Source: Deltaproteobacteria bacterium CG11_big_fil_rev_8_21_14_0_20_47_16
GTDB lineage: Bacteria > UBA10199 > GCA-002796325 > 1-14-0-20-47-16
Assembly: GCA_002796325.1 (NCBI GenBank)
Contig: PCXA01000002.1
Coordinates: forward strand, 62,001-126,000
Direction: 5' to 3'
DNA length: 64,000 bases
Positions 31,265 through 40,942 of this stretch are shown piece by piece. The stretch's first letter is position 1. The number at the start of each line of letters is the position of its first letter. The notes beneath the pieces are model-generated. The model saw only the letters and a program-made list of their open reading frames with translations, had not been told where the DNA came from and searched no databases. Both the position numbers and the translations under genes were made by a program.

Positions 31265-32677
31265 TTATCCTTTAGCTTCTTCTTTCGCGTCATCGTTCTT
31301 TACTTCAACAGTCTCTTCAATTTCTTCGCTCTTGGCTCCACCTGATGGTAATGCATCTCGTTCAGCCTGAGCTGCAGCTTTAGCAGCCTCTTGCTCTTTC
31401 ATAATTTCGGCTAACACAGACTCTGACGAAAGGCCAGAAGCTTGTGCAGCCCCCGCCTTCTCCAGAATTTCCTTCAACGCATTATCACTCATTCCAGGGA
31501 TACGCTTCAATCCCTCAAGACCCGCGGCCAAAATATCTTCCATCGTGCGGAAACTATGGCTGTGAAGAATAATCGCCGTACCATCATCAATGCCGAGCAT
31601 CCGTGTGAGCGCTTCTTTGTGCCGCCCCGCCAACTCTTCAACACGTGTTTCACTGAGCACATCGATATTCCATCCGGTCAATTGAGCGGCAAGGCGCACG
31701 TTTTGTCCACGGCGACCAATCGCCAGTGATAACTGATCATCAGGCACAATCACTTCCATGCTGTGATCTTTATCGCGAATTACAACCTTTACCACCTCGG
31801 CTGGGGCAATTGCGTTACACACAAAGCGCGCATCGTCGTTATCCCAGGCAATGATATCAATTTTTTCATTACGCAGCTCTTGAACAACTGTTTGAACGCG
31901 AGATCCCTTCATACCCACGCAAGCTCCCACTGGATCCACATCCGAATCGCGCGAATAGACCGCGATTTTGCTACGTGCACCCACCTCACGGGCAACCGCT
32001 TTAATTTCAACAATGCCTTCACGCACTTCAGGAACTTCCATTTCAAATAGTGCACGCACAAGCTCTGGCGTGCGGCGTGACAAAATAATTTGTGGGCCAC
32101 GACCTTCGCGATGAATTTGTAAAAAGTACCCTTGGACACGTTCACCTGGGCGATAACGCTCTGAAGGAACTTGTTCACTCTTTGGAACAGCGGCTTCGGT
32201 ACGCCCCAAATCTACAATCATGTCGCCCTTTTCAAAACGGCGCACAATACCGGTGATCAACTCACCCACACGATCTTTAAATTCTTCGTAGATAAAATCA
32301 CGTTCTGCATCACGCAACTTTTGGATAATGACTTGTTTGGCGGTTTGAGCAGCAATACGGCCATAGATACGCTTTTCAACCTTAACACCCAAGCTATCAC
32401 CCATTTGCGCATCTGGATCTAATTCATGCGCTTCTTTCAACGTCATTTGAGTATTGGCATCTTCAATTGGGTCTGCAACCGTCTTAAATTGGAAGAGCTC
32501 AATTTCTCCATTGTCTTCATTGAAGTGGGCTTCCAATTCGCCCAAGTGACCCAGCTTCTTGCGAGCAGCTGTCAAAAAGGCAGATTCAATCGCTTCTACC
32601 AAACGATCCTTGGGGATGCTCTTTTCTTTGCTCACCTGTTCGAGCACGCGATTCATGTCAATAAACATACCTTCCAT
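31265..32677 (-). CDS. nusA: Transcription termination/antitermination protein NusA
   Basis: S1 and KH domains; DPVGACVGMKGSRVQTVVQELRNEKIDII. Confidence 0.97.
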   Translation of the reverse strand: MEGMFIDMNRVLEQVSKEKSIPKDRLVEAIESAFLTAARKKLGHLGELEAHFNEDNGEIELFQFKTVADPIEDANTQMTLKEAHELDPDAQMGDSLGVKVEKRIYGRIAAQTAKQVIIQKLRDAERDFIYEEFKDRVGELITGIVRRFEKGDMIVDLGRTEAAVPKSEQVPSERYRPGERVQGYFLQIHREGRGPQIILSRRTPELVRALFEMEVPEVREGIVEIKAVAREVGARSKIAVYSRDSDVDPVGACVGMKGSRVQTVVQELRNEKIDIIAWDNDDARFVCNAIAPAEVVKVVIRDKDHSMEVIVPDDQLSLAIGRRGQNVRLAAQLTGWNIDVLSETRVEELAGRHKEALTRMLGIDDGTAIILHSHSFRTMEDILAAGLEGLKRIPGMSDNALKEILEKAGAAQASGLSSESVLAEIMKEQEAAKAAAQAERDALPSGGAKSEEIEETVEVKNDDAKEEAKG

Positions 32678-32687
32678 ACAATTCTCC

Positions 32688-33158
32688 TTAGGATTTGTCC
32701 CAATCCTTCACAACACGGGCCTTGCCCAGTGCCGAAAATGGGATAGTGTAATCAACACCATCCACGGTCATAAAAATATTTTCTTCATCACAGCTCTTCA
32801 AAATACCACGATAGTTTTGGCGTCCTGCCAACGGCGCAACGGTTTTCAATTTCACAGTCTCTCCCAAGAACCGTTTAAAATCTTCAAAGTACCGCAATGG
32901 ACGTTCAATGCCGGGCGACGAAATTTCCAAATCGTAGGCACTATCAATTGGATCTTCTACATCCAAGTGGGTGGATAAAACGATGGACATTTGCGCACAA
33001 TCGTCCAATGTTACACCGCCTTCTTTATCAATGTAGAGCCGCAAGATCTGGCGCCCAGAGTCCCGGAGCAATTCCCGCTCAACCAAACGAAACCCTCTGC
33101 TCTCCAATACCGGCTTAACCGTCATTTCCACCTTTTGGAGTTGTGAATTTTTATCCAT
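32688..33158 (-). CDS. rimP: Ribosome maturation factor RimP
   Basis: LRLYIDKEGGVTLDDCAQMS, YDLEISSPGIERPL. Confidence 0.95.
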   Translation of the reverse strand: MDKNSQLQKVEMTVKPVLESRGFRLVERELLRDSGRQILRLYIDKEGGVTLDDCAQMSIVLSTHLDVEDPIDSAYDLEISSPGIERPLRYFEDFKRFLGETVKLKTVAPLAGRQNYRGILKSCDEENIFMTVDGVDYTIPFSALGKARVVKDWDKS

Positions 33159-33173
33159 ATTCGCACCACAAAA

Positions 33174-33213
33174 ACAAAATGGGCCTTAAAGGCCCACTTT
33201 GTAGGTTACAAAG
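33174..33213 (-). promoter_or_regulatory. Two overlapping hairpins in the rimP-nusA-infB leader (attenuator-like)
   Basis: IR 33197-33213 (CTTTGTA-N3-TACAAAG) and IR 33174-33202 (TGGGCCTT core) followed on the minus strand by TTTTGTTTTTG. Confidence 0.6.
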
Positions 33214-33223
33214 ATTGGTCGCG

Positions 33224-33253
33224 CTTATAGTGGCAAATGCCGTACCGAATCAA
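33224..33253 (-). promoter_or_regulatory. Candidate rimP operon promoter TTGATT-N18-TATAAG
   Basis: -35 33248-33253, -10 33224-33229. Confidence 0.5.
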
Positions 33254-33275
33254 GTCTTAATTCGAATAATTATCT

Positions 33276-33304
33276 TTGATTTTCAGGGATATTCAAGGCA
33301 TAGC
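33276..33304 (+). promoter_or_regulatory. Candidate mqnA promoter TTGATT-N17-CATAGC, 6 nt upstream of ATG
   Basis: -35 33276-33281, -10 33299-33304; no Shine-Dalgarno. Confidence 0.45.
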
Positions 33305-33310
33305 CGCCCC

Positions 33311-34081
33311 ATGTCAAACGAGCAGATACAACTCGGAACAGTGCCCTACCTGAACGCTGCACCGCTCTTGGCAGGCCTTTCGCAGCCTTTGCGTCGCTCT
33401 CATCCAAGGCAATTGGCGCAGCAGCTTATCAGAGGCGACATTGAATTAGCCCTCCTATCCACCTCAGTTCTTTTTGAGCATCACAACCTCTACCTGGTGC
33501 CCGGCATGGCCATTGGATGCCGCGGCCCTGTACAATCAGTTAAACTATTCTTTAATAAAGATGCATTAACTATTGAAAATATAAATAGAATTATACTAAG
33601 TCCGAATTCCAATTCGGCCAATCAGTTAACACGCATTCTCTTTCCCAAGGCCGAATTTTTGGATGGTCAAAAAATAGAAAAACTAGAAATCCCAGACGCT
33701 GAGGTGGTTATTGGAGACGATGCCCTCGTACGACCCGACGCCTTTGGCTCAATTGATATTGGACAACTATGGTGGGAACGCACAGGGCTGCCATTTGTCT
33801 TTGCTGCTTGGATCAGCCGATCCCCCCATATTTCCAGATCGTTATGGGAGCAACTCCATCACGTCAAACAGTCCAATTTGAAGAATTTGAATACGTGCTT
33901 AGACCAAATGACAGAGCCTTACCCACTCGATCGCAATGCACAGATCCGCTATTTGCAAGACAATATCCACTATGATCTGGGTGATACCGAAATGAGGGGA
34001 CTCGCTCGCTTTCGTGAGGAATGCATCACGCATAAGCTGATGCCAGCCGTCCAACCCATTCATCTCGCTACAATTATCTGA
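33311..34081 (+). CDS. mqnA: Menaquinone biosynthesis protein MqnA (futalosine pathway)
   Basis: LGTVPYLNAAPLLAGL, RGDIELALLSTSVLFEH, GCRGPVQSVKLF. Confidence 0.9.
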   Translation: MSNEQIQLGTVPYLNAAPLLAGLSQPLRRSHPRQLAQQLIRGDIELALLSTSVLFEHHNLYLVPGMAIGCRGPVQSVKLFFNKDALTIENINRIILSPNSNSANQLTRILFPKAEFLDGQKIEKLEIPDAEVVIGDDALVRPDAFGSIDIGQLWWERTGLPFVFAAWISRSPHISRSLWEQLHHVKQSNLKNLNTCLDQMTEPYPLDRNAQIRYLQDNIHYDLGDTEMRGLARFREECITHKLMPAVQPIHLATII

Positions 34082-34420
34082 TTATTTTTTAATGGACTTG
34101 GTATGGCCGTATTCGCGTAAAAAGCGGCCTGAACGTGCCTGCGTGCTTTGCGCAGTGGTACGAAGATCATCACTGATTTTATTGGTATCTGCACATTTCA
34201 TACATAACCACTGTTTTACGACCAAACGGTTGTTGTGTTGGTAGTGCTCCACATCAGATGTAAACTTGCTGCACAACTCACATTGATTGCGCATGGATTG
34301 GGCATCTGCTTCAATTCCAGCACCCTTTTGAGGGGCCTTTTTGATCTTGCGCTCCACAACCTTGTTCTGGTCAGTGGACATGAACCCTGCTTTTTGAAGT
34401 GCCTGCTTTAATGAACTCAT
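34082..34420 (-). CDS. Small zinc-ribbon hypothetical protein
   Basis: CELC-x27-CMKC paired cysteines; N-terminal SSLKQALQKAGF resembles DUF2058 starts. Confidence 0.65.
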   Translation of the reverse strand: MSSLKQALQKAGFMSTDQNKVVERKIKKAPQKGAGIEADAQSMRNQCELCSKFTSDVEHYQHNNRLVVKQWLCMKCADTNKISDDLRTTAQSTQARSGRFLREYGHTKSIKK

Positions 34421-34422
34421 AA

Positions 34423-35538
34423 TTATGCTCTACGGTTGTGGATATTTTCCAATAAGTTTTTGCTACGTGGTGAATAGACATTATTCGCACGGCCAATCTT
34501 ATCCAAGCGTCTCTTCACCAAATAATCTGCGGCATCTCGTGTTGAAATCTTCTGGTCTTCAGAAATTTCAAACACACGCATCAGGTTATAATAAATACCA
34601 CGTGTCATACGTTCAGCACGCTCGGGACTATAACCCTCTAGCTCTTGATAGACGTTGATCAAACCACCTGCGTTAATGACATAATCAGGTGCATATAAAA
34701 TACCTCTTTTACCCAAAAGATCTGCATGGGAGTCATGTTCCAATTGGTTATTGGCTGCACCTGCCACAATTTGGCATTGAAGCTCATTGATTGTGCGATC
34801 ATTAATCACAGCTCCCATTGCACACGGCGCCAAAATATCACAAGGCATCGTAATGATTTGGTTGGGCTCAGCAACTTCCAATTCTAAACGTTTTGCCAAA
34901 CCTTCCACACGCTCTTTATCAATATCTGCAATGGTCACCTTGGCGCCAGATTTGACCAGCAGCTCTGCCAAATTGCTTCCAACAGAGCCTGCGCCTTGCA
35001 CATTGATGCGGATTCCCGTTAAATCTTCGTGACCAAACTTCTTTTTCATACAAGCCAATATGCCTTGATAAACACCCAGCGCTGTAAATGGAGCGGGATT
35101 ACCACTACCGCCGTGGTTGGATTCAATCCCCACGACATAATCGGTTTCCATGTACATATATTCGGCATCATTTACATCGATACCAACATCCTCGGCAGTT
35201 ATATAACGACCACCAAGCGTATTAATGAAACGACCAAACATACGGAAGAAACTCTGAGATTTGTGCTTTTTAGGGTCACCAATAATGACCGCCTTACCCC
35301 CACCCAGGTTCAATCCGGCTGCTGCTGCTTTATAGGTCATGCCCCGTGAAAGGCGCAGCACATCCCGTAACGCATCTTCTTCAGTAGCATAGGGCCACAT
35401 GCGCGTTCCGCCCAGTGCAGGGCCTAATGTCGTATTGTGAATAGCAACAATCGCTTTGAGGCCGGTACCCTTGTCTTGAAAAAATACAACTTGCTCGTGA
35501 TCATATTCTTCCATTTTCGCTAATACAGAAACAGTCAT
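34423..35538 (-). CDS. Leucine/branched-chain amino acid dehydrogenase
   Basis: AIHNTTLGPALGGTRMWPY, AAAAGLNLGGGKAVIIGDP, YAPDYVINAGGLINV. Confidence 0.94.
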   Translation of the reverse strand: MTVSVLAKMEEYDHEQVVFFQDKGTGLKAIVAIHNTTLGPALGGTRMWPYATEEDALRDVLRLSRGMTYKAAAAGLNLGGGKAVIIGDPKKHKSQSFFRMFGRFINTLGGRYITAEDVGIDVNDAEYMYMETDYVVGIESNHGGSGNPAPFTALGVYQGILACMKKKFGHEDLTGIRINVQGAGSVGSNLAELLVKSGAKVTIADIDKERVEGLAKRLELEVAEPNQIITMPCDILAPCAMGAVINDRTINELQCQIVAGAANNQLEHDSHADLLGKRGILYAPDYVINAGGLINVYQELEGYSPERAERMTRGIYYNLMRVFEISEDQKISTRDAADYLVKRRLDKIGRANNVYSPRSKNLLENIHNRRA

Positions 35539-35555
35539 GTAGTGCTCCTCTCAAT

Positions 35556-36716
35556 TTGGAAAACAACGCGGCGCACATGCCACCAGAACTCTCATTTGTC
35601 AACTCTGGTCAAACGATCCGCTTTCATGCTACGGACGCCGGCATGCAACTTCGTGATTCTCAAAAAGCCATTGGAATTGATGGTGACCACATCACCTATG
35701 TCTGCGACCTCAATGACGCCCCTGTTGAAGCTGAGACTATTACACTTGCCGATACGGTATTACTTCCCGGCTTTGTAAATGCCCACTGCCACTTGGATTT
35801 GTCACATATGAAGGACCAATTTTCCTACAATGGATCGTTTTCAGGATGGATTCAGGAAGTGATGGCACAGCGATTGACACCCGATGCGGATGCCATGCGC
35901 TCAGCGGCACAGGCCCTCATCCAGTCCGGCGTTACATCGGTTAACGACCATGTCGGTGCCTGGTCGGACCTGTCATCGATTACAGATCTGCCACTACGCT
36001 ATCGTTTCTTCGTTGAAGTGTCAGGCGTTACCCCAGAAACAGCAGCCACGCGGCTCCAGATGGCGCAAGACTTGGCCATTCAATTGCAGCGTGAGGGGAA
36101 AATGGCCACTGCCACACCGCACTCCTCCTATTCACTCCATGCCGCCACACGGGATTCAATGATCGGAAATGCAACGACCACACTTTCCATCCATTATGCG
36201 GAGAGTGCAGAAGAAAAAGACTACTTTGTAACGGGCGCCGGCAAGATGGCCGATTTTTTACACGACCTGGGGGCACCGCAAGGAAAGCCAACCGCGATGC
36301 CGTTTCCCAAGTCGTTTCTGGCCGTGCATTGCAACACTGTCACCGATGATGACATCCAGCGATTGAAAACGAGTGGCGCCACAGTGGTGCACTGCCCGCG
36401 CAGTCATCGCTACTTTAATCACCCCCCGTTTCCATTACAGAAGCTTCGGGATGCAGGCATTCCCATTCAAATTGGCACCGACAGCTTGGCAAGCTGCCCC
36501 AACATGGACTTTTTAGAAGAGCTGCGGGCCATGCGAGAGGAATTTCCGTTTTTGACAGCAACGGAAATCCTAAAAATGGCCAGTGGCAATTGTCAGGCGG
36601 GTGGCGCCGCTTTTGCCCCAGGACAATTTGCCGATATTGTTGGACTTCCCATGCAAGATGATATTTTACAGGGACCCGTTACATTCAGCATGATTGGAGG
36701 CAAACGTGTCATTTGA
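35556..36716 (+). CDS. Amidohydrolase, aminodeoxyfutalosine deaminase-like (start may be 35577)
   Basis: LPGFVNAHCHLDLSH, IHYAESAEEKDYF, VVHCPRSHRYF, GTDSLAS. Confidence 0.8.
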   Translation: MENNAAHMPPELSFVNSGQTIRFHATDAGMQLRDSQKAIGIDGDHITYVCDLNDAPVEAETITLADTVLLPGFVNAHCHLDLSHMKDQFSYNGSFSGWIQEVMAQRLTPDADAMRSAAQALIQSGVTSVNDHVGAWSDLSSITDLPLRYRFFVEVSGVTPETAATRLQMAQDLAIQLQREGKMATATPHSSYSLHAATRDSMIGNATTTLSIHYAESAEEKDYFVTGAGKMADFLHDLGAPQGKPTAMPFPKSFLAVHCNTVTDDDIQRLKTSGATVVHCPRSHRYFNHPPFPLQKLRDAGIPIQIGTDSLASCPNMDFLEELRAMREEFPFLTATEILKMASGNCQAGGAAFAPGQFADIVGLPMQDDILQGPVTFSMIGGKRVI

Positions 36717-38157
36717 TTCTTTAAGTGAGTTTGTGAAATTTTTGGAAGACCGCGACGAACTGATTCGTATCGATCAGCCCATTGACCGCAAACTGGAAGT
36801 CACCGAAATTGCCGATCGTGTGATGAAATCCCCAGGCGGCGGCAAAGCCCTACTCTTCACTAATATTAAAGATTCGCCTTATCCGTTATTGATCAACGCC
36901 CTTGGCACCATGCAACGTGTTGCCTGGGCATTGGGCGGCGATTCCATTTCAGAATTGCAACGCAAAGTAGATGAACTCGTCAAAACCGCACCACCGTCTG
37001 GACTATTTGAAAAAATTAAGATGCTGCCGAAGTTGGCCAAATTTGGCGCACTCATGCCCAAGTCCGTGAACAGCGGCGCCTGCCAAGATGTCGTCATGGA
37101 CTCACCAAACCTTAGCAAAATCCCCATACTCACCTGTTGGCCACTGGATGCAGGGCCCTTCATTACATTTCCACTCGTTGTCACACGCGACCCCGATACC
37201 GGGCTGCGAAACGTGGGCATGTACCGCATGCAAGTCTACGACAAGCAAACAACCGGCATGCATTGGCAGGTGCACAAAACCGGCATGCGCCATTACCAAC
37301 GCTACAAAGAACTCGGCAAGCGCATGCCCGTCTCAGTGATTATTGGTGGCGATCCATCGTATACCTGGTCGGCCTGCGCCCCGCTGCCCGACGGCATTGA
37401 TGAGTTCATGATTGCTGGCATGCTGCGTGGCCGTGGCGTGGAAATGGTGAAATGTAAAACGAACGATTTGGAAGTCCCTGCAAACGCGGACTTTGTGATT
37501 GAAGGCTATGTCGACCCATCAGAACATCTGCGCCGCGAAGGTCCGTTTGGCGATCACACCGGATATTATTCGTTGGCCGATGACTATCCCGTTTTCCATG
37601 TCACAGCGATCACGCATCGCAAGAACCCCATTTACTTCACGACCATTGTTGGAAAGCCACCGATGGAAGATGGCGCCATGGGCAAAGCGATTGAACGCCT
37701 GTCCCTGCCACTCTTAAAAATGACATTCCCTGAAATTGTGGATGTGAATCTGCCGGTAGAAGCCTGCTTTCATAATCTCGCAATTGTCTCGATCAAAAAA
37801 CAATACCCCGGTCATGCCCAAAAAATTATGCACAGCATTTGGGGCATGGGTCAGCTCATGTTTTCAAAATGCATCATCGTGGTCGATGGCGACGTCGATG
37901 TACAAAATCCCGCAGAAGTATTGTGGCGCGTTTCTAATAACATTGATGCCACACGTGACTTGGTCTTAACCCAAGGCCCGGTCGATGCATTGGACCACGC
38001 CAGCCCTCGCGCCAACCTGGGCGGCAAATGGGGCATTGATGCCACGCGCAAACTGCAGAGCGAAGGCCACCCCCGCGAATGGCCACCAGATATTGTGATG
38101 AGTGACGATGTGAAGAAAAAGATCGATGGAATTTGGAAGCAGTTGGGAATCCGCTAA
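36706..38157 (+). CDS. UbiD family decarboxylase, probably menaquinone biosynthesis
   Basis: GTG start after GGAGG; PEVVDVN-type FPEIVDVNLPVEACFHNLAIVSIKKQYPGHA, GPFGDHTGYYS. Confidence 0.92.
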   Translation: MSFDSLSEFVKFLEDRDELIRIDQPIDRKLEVTEIADRVMKSPGGGKALLFTNIKDSPYPLLINALGTMQRVAWALGGDSISELQRKVDELVKTAPPSGLFEKIKMLPKLAKFGALMPKSVNSGACQDVVMDSPNLSKIPILTCWPLDAGPFITFPLVVTRDPDTGLRNVGMYRMQVYDKQTTGMHWQVHKTGMRHYQRYKELGKRMPVSVIIGGDPSYTWSACAPLPDGIDEFMIAGMLRGRGVEMVKCKTNDLEVPANADFVIEGYVDPSEHLRREGPFGDHTGYYSLADDYPVFHVTAITHRKNPIYFTTIVGKPPMEDGAMGKAIERLSLPLLKMTFPEIVDVNLPVEACFHNLAIVSIKKQYPGHAQKIMHSIWGMGQLMFSKCIIVVDGDVDVQNPAEVLWRVSNNIDATRDLVLTQGPVDALDHASPRANLGGKWGIDATRKLQSEGHPREWPPDIVMSDDVKKKIDGIWKQLGIR

Positions 38158-38158
38158 C

Positions 38159-38455
38159 TCAACCTAAGATGTGAAATCCATCATCTCTCTTAACGACATT
38201 GAAGGAATCCCATAAAGAATAGTACCAACTTACAGTGGCAGATAAATTCTGTACCTCCACATTTCCCTCAGGACATGCAAAATATGGATGATTGCGCTGA
38301 TCACAGCCAACACTCATGAGATTGATATACTCCTTGAGCCTGCTCGTTGCACGCCCCTCAGTGTCATCCGTCACGCAGATGGTATCCGTAGCCAAATATG
38401 TACGCATTAAAAACGTATCTTGAATCAAAAGTGATTGGCAAGCGCGCACAGCCAT
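38159..38455 (-). CDS. Hypothetical small protein
   Basis: 98-aa reading with SD GGAGG 4 nt before ATG; longer ORF form runs into folD. Confidence 0.5.
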   Translation of the reverse strand: MAVRACQSLLIQDTFLMRTYLATDTICVTDDTEGRATSRLKEYINLMSVGCDQRNHPYFACPEGNVEVQNLSATVSWYYSLWDSFNVVKRDDGFHILG

Positions 38456-38474
38456 AAATCCTCCAGTAGCATCG

Positions 38475-38503
38475 TTGACAATGCGCCTCATAGCGCATAG
38501 AAG
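38475..38503 (+). promoter_or_regulatory. Candidate folD operon promoter TTGACA-N17-TAGAAG, 7 nt upstream of ATG
   Basis: Perfect -35 38475-38480, -10 38498-38503; TGCGC-N6-GCGCA repeat in the spacer. Confidence 0.6.
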
Positions 38504-38510
38504 CGCGGTC

Positions 38511-39344
38511 ATGCAACTCATTGATGGGAAAAAAATTGCGCAAGAACGGCAAGATGCCGTGACCAAAGCGGTCCAAAAATTAGCCACACCACCCCACTTG
38601 GTCGTGGTGCTTGTTGGTGAAGACTCCGCATCTGTTGTATACACCCGCAACAAACATGCCACCTGCGAAAAAGTGGGCATGAAGAGCACGCTCCTTAAGT
38701 TGCCTGCCACCATTTCAGAAGACGATTTGCTCTCTAAAATTCACGACCTCAATCAGGAACGTGATGTGCATGGCATCTTAATTCAATTGCCGCTTCCCAA
38801 ACATATTTCAGCCGATCGTATCATGGATGCGATTGATCCCCACAAAGATGTGGATGGCTTTCACCCCGAAAATGTAGGCCTCTTGCATTTGGGCCAGCCG
38901 CGATTTGTGCCATGCACTCCCAAAGGCGTCATGACATTACTCGATTCAATTGATTATGACTGTGCCGGCAAAAATGCCGTGGTTATTGGTCGTAGTAACA
39001 TTGTTGGGAAACCCATGGCCGAACTACTTTTGCAACGCAATGCGACCGTTACCATTTGTCATAGCAAGACCAAAGACATCACGACGATCACTCGCACCGC
39101 AGATATTTTGGTTGCAGCTGCAGGTAAGCCCCACTTGGTTACTGCAGATTGGGTCAAGCCCGGTGCCTGCGTCATCGACGTCGGCATTCATCGCATGCCA
39201 GATGGCAAACTCACGGGTGATGTTGATTTTGATTCTGTTTCAAAAATTGCGGGATGGATTACACCTGTTCCGGGTGGCGTTGGCCCCATGACCATTGCCA
39301 CACTTTTGGAAAACACACTTCAAGCTGCCGAAGGAGCTATTTAA
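38511..39344 (+). CDS. folD: Methylenetetrahydrofolate dehydrogenase/cyclohydrolase
   Basis: [56 protein letters not shown]. Confidence 0.97.
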   Translation: MQLIDGKKIAQERQDAVTKAVQKLATPPHLVVVLVGEDSASVVYTRNKHATCEKVGMKSTLLKLPATISEDDLLSKIHDLNQERDVHGILIQLPLPKHISADRIMDAIDPHKDVDGFHPENVGLLHLGQPRFVPCTPKGVMTLLDSIDYDCAGKNAVVIGRSNIVGKPMAELLLQRNATVTICHSKTKDITTITRTADILVAAAGKPHLVTADWVKPGACVIDVGIHRMPDGKLTGDVDFDSVSKIAGWITPVPGGVGPMTIATLLENTLQAAEGAI

Positions 39345-40432
39345 TGACACAAAAAACGCCATTATATGATGCCCACGTCAAACTTGGTGCCCGCATGGTA
39401 CCCTTTGCGGGTTGGGACATGCCGGTGCAGTACGCCGGTGTTATGGCTGAGCACGATGCCGTACGCACGAATGCTGGCATCTTCGATGTCAGTCACATGG
39501 GCGAGTTTGAATTTTCAGGTCCCGATGCCCTCGCCTGTTTGCAATGGTTAACTCCAAATGATGTTGCGAAACTCGCTGTGGGCCACGGTCAATACTCCCT
39601 TCTCTGCAACGAAAAAGGTGGTGTGGTCGACGACATCATTATTTACCGATTGGAAGACACACGTTACCTGATGGTTGTAAACGCAGCCAACATTGAAAAA
39701 GATTGGAAATGGGTACAAACCCATCAAAAGGGAAACGCCAAAGTTACCAACCGTAGTGCTGAATTTGCATTGCTTGCAGTACAAGGGCCCAAGGCCATGG
39801 GCATCGTTCAAAAAATCGCATCCACTGATTTGAGCAACTTATCCCGATTTGCATGCACCTGGTCCAAATTAAATGGCGCCGGTGAATGTTTGATTGCGCG
39901 CACTGGATACACCGGTGAAGATGGATGTGAAATTTTTGTCGCACCAGATAAAGCCACTGGGCTGTGGAATGCACTACTCGATGCTGGCAAACCGGATGGA
40001 TTGGTCCCCGCAGGACTTGGTGCACGTGACACCCTACGCGTTGAAATGAAATATCCCCTCTATGGCCACGAATTAACAGACAGCACAAACCCCATCGCCG
40101 CGGGGTTAAGCTGGGTCGTTAAGTTGGGTAAGCCCGATGACTTTATCGGTCGTGCGCCCATTCAAAAAGTCAAAGATGCCGGGCGTGAAATTGCACTTGT
40201 CGGTTTTGAAATGATCGACAAAGGCATTCCACGTGACGCCTACGCTATCGTTAGCAACAAAAAAATTATTGGTGCGGTCACAAGCGGCACCATGTCACCT
40301 ACACTTAAAAGGGCCATAGGCATCGGTTACGTACCCGTTGCTTTTGCAGAGGTGGGAAGCAAATTTTCAATTGACATACGAGGCAGCGAACGCGTAGCTC
40401 ACGTTGTTTCAACACCATTCATCAAAAAATAA
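39344..40432 (+). CDS. gcvT: Glycine cleavage system T protein
   Basis: [41 protein letters not shown] overlap with folD. Confidence 0.97.
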   Translation: MTQKTPLYDAHVKLGARMVPFAGWDMPVQYAGVMAEHDAVRTNAGIFDVSHMGEFEFSGPDALACLQWLTPNDVAKLAVGHGQYSLLCNEKGGVVDDIIIYRLEDTRYLMVVNAANIEKDWKWVQTHQKGNAKVTNRSAEFALLAVQGPKAMGIVQKIASTDLSNLSRFACTWSKLNGAGECLIARTGYTGEDGCEIFVAPDKATGLWNALLDAGKPDGLVPAGLGARDTLRVEMKYPLYGHELTDSTNPIAAGLSWVVKLGKPDDFIGRAPIQKVKDAGREIALVGFEMIDKGIPRDAYAIVSNKKIIGAVTSGTMSPTLKRAIGIGYVPVAFAEVGSKFSIDIRGSERVAHVVSTPFIKK

Positions 40433-40446
40433 TTCGGAGGTTTGAC

Positions 40447-40836
40447 ATGAATTTCCCTGACGATTTAAAATACACCAAAGAACACGAGTGGGTACGCATG
40501 GATGCCAATATTGCAACCATCGGTATCACCGATTATGCGCAGCATTCATTGGGCGATATTGTTTACCTAGAACTTCCTGGCGAGGGAGAAGTATTTAGCA
40601 AGGGCGATACAGTCGGCGTTGTGGAATCCGTTAAAGCTGTATCTGACATCTATACCCCCATGAGCGGCGAAGTTTCAGACGTCAACGATCCACTAAAGGA
40701 AACGCCTGAAACATTAAACGAAGATTGTTATAATGAAGGCTGGCTCTATCGACTTCAGGTCAACGCCATTGAAGAATATGACGAGCTCATGGATCACACC
40801 GCCTACGCCGCTTTTGTCAAAGAAGAGCAACCCTAA
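40447..40836 (+). CDS. gcvH: Glycine cleavage system H protein
   Basis: YTKEHEWVRMD, GVVESVKAVSDIYTPMSGEV lipoyl motif. Confidence 0.97.
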   Translation: MNFPDDLKYTKEHEWVRMDANIATIGITDYAQHSLGDIVYLELPGEGEVFSKGDTVGVVESVKAVSDIYTPMSGEVSDVNDPLKETPETLNEDCYNEGWLYRLQVNAIEEYDELMDHTAYAAFVKEEQP

Positions 40837-40942
40837 TTGTTTAACAACAGCGAGCACGGCGAGCGTGAGGGGGAGGCTCCACACGGCTTTGCCGGGTGGA
40901 GGGGGCGACGCTAGCCTCTCATGAAAGAAGAGCAACCTTAAT
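40819..40942. repeat. 19-bp direct repeat (40819-40837 and 40924-40942, 1 mismatch) flanking an 86-bp palindromic insert
   Basis: AAAGAAGAGCAACC[C/T]TAAT copies; insert contains CTCCACaCGGC-ttt-GCCGgGTGGAG. Confidence 0.85.

Noticed and set aside
38456-38713. N-terminal extension of the 38159-38713 minus ORF
   Set aside because: Extension is antisense to the folD start region; a better start with GGAGG occurs at 38455
38456-39343. Glycine riboswitch before the gcv operon
   Set aside because: The promoter predicted for folD leaves almost no leader, and gcvT overlaps folD; no aptamer-like tandem structure seen
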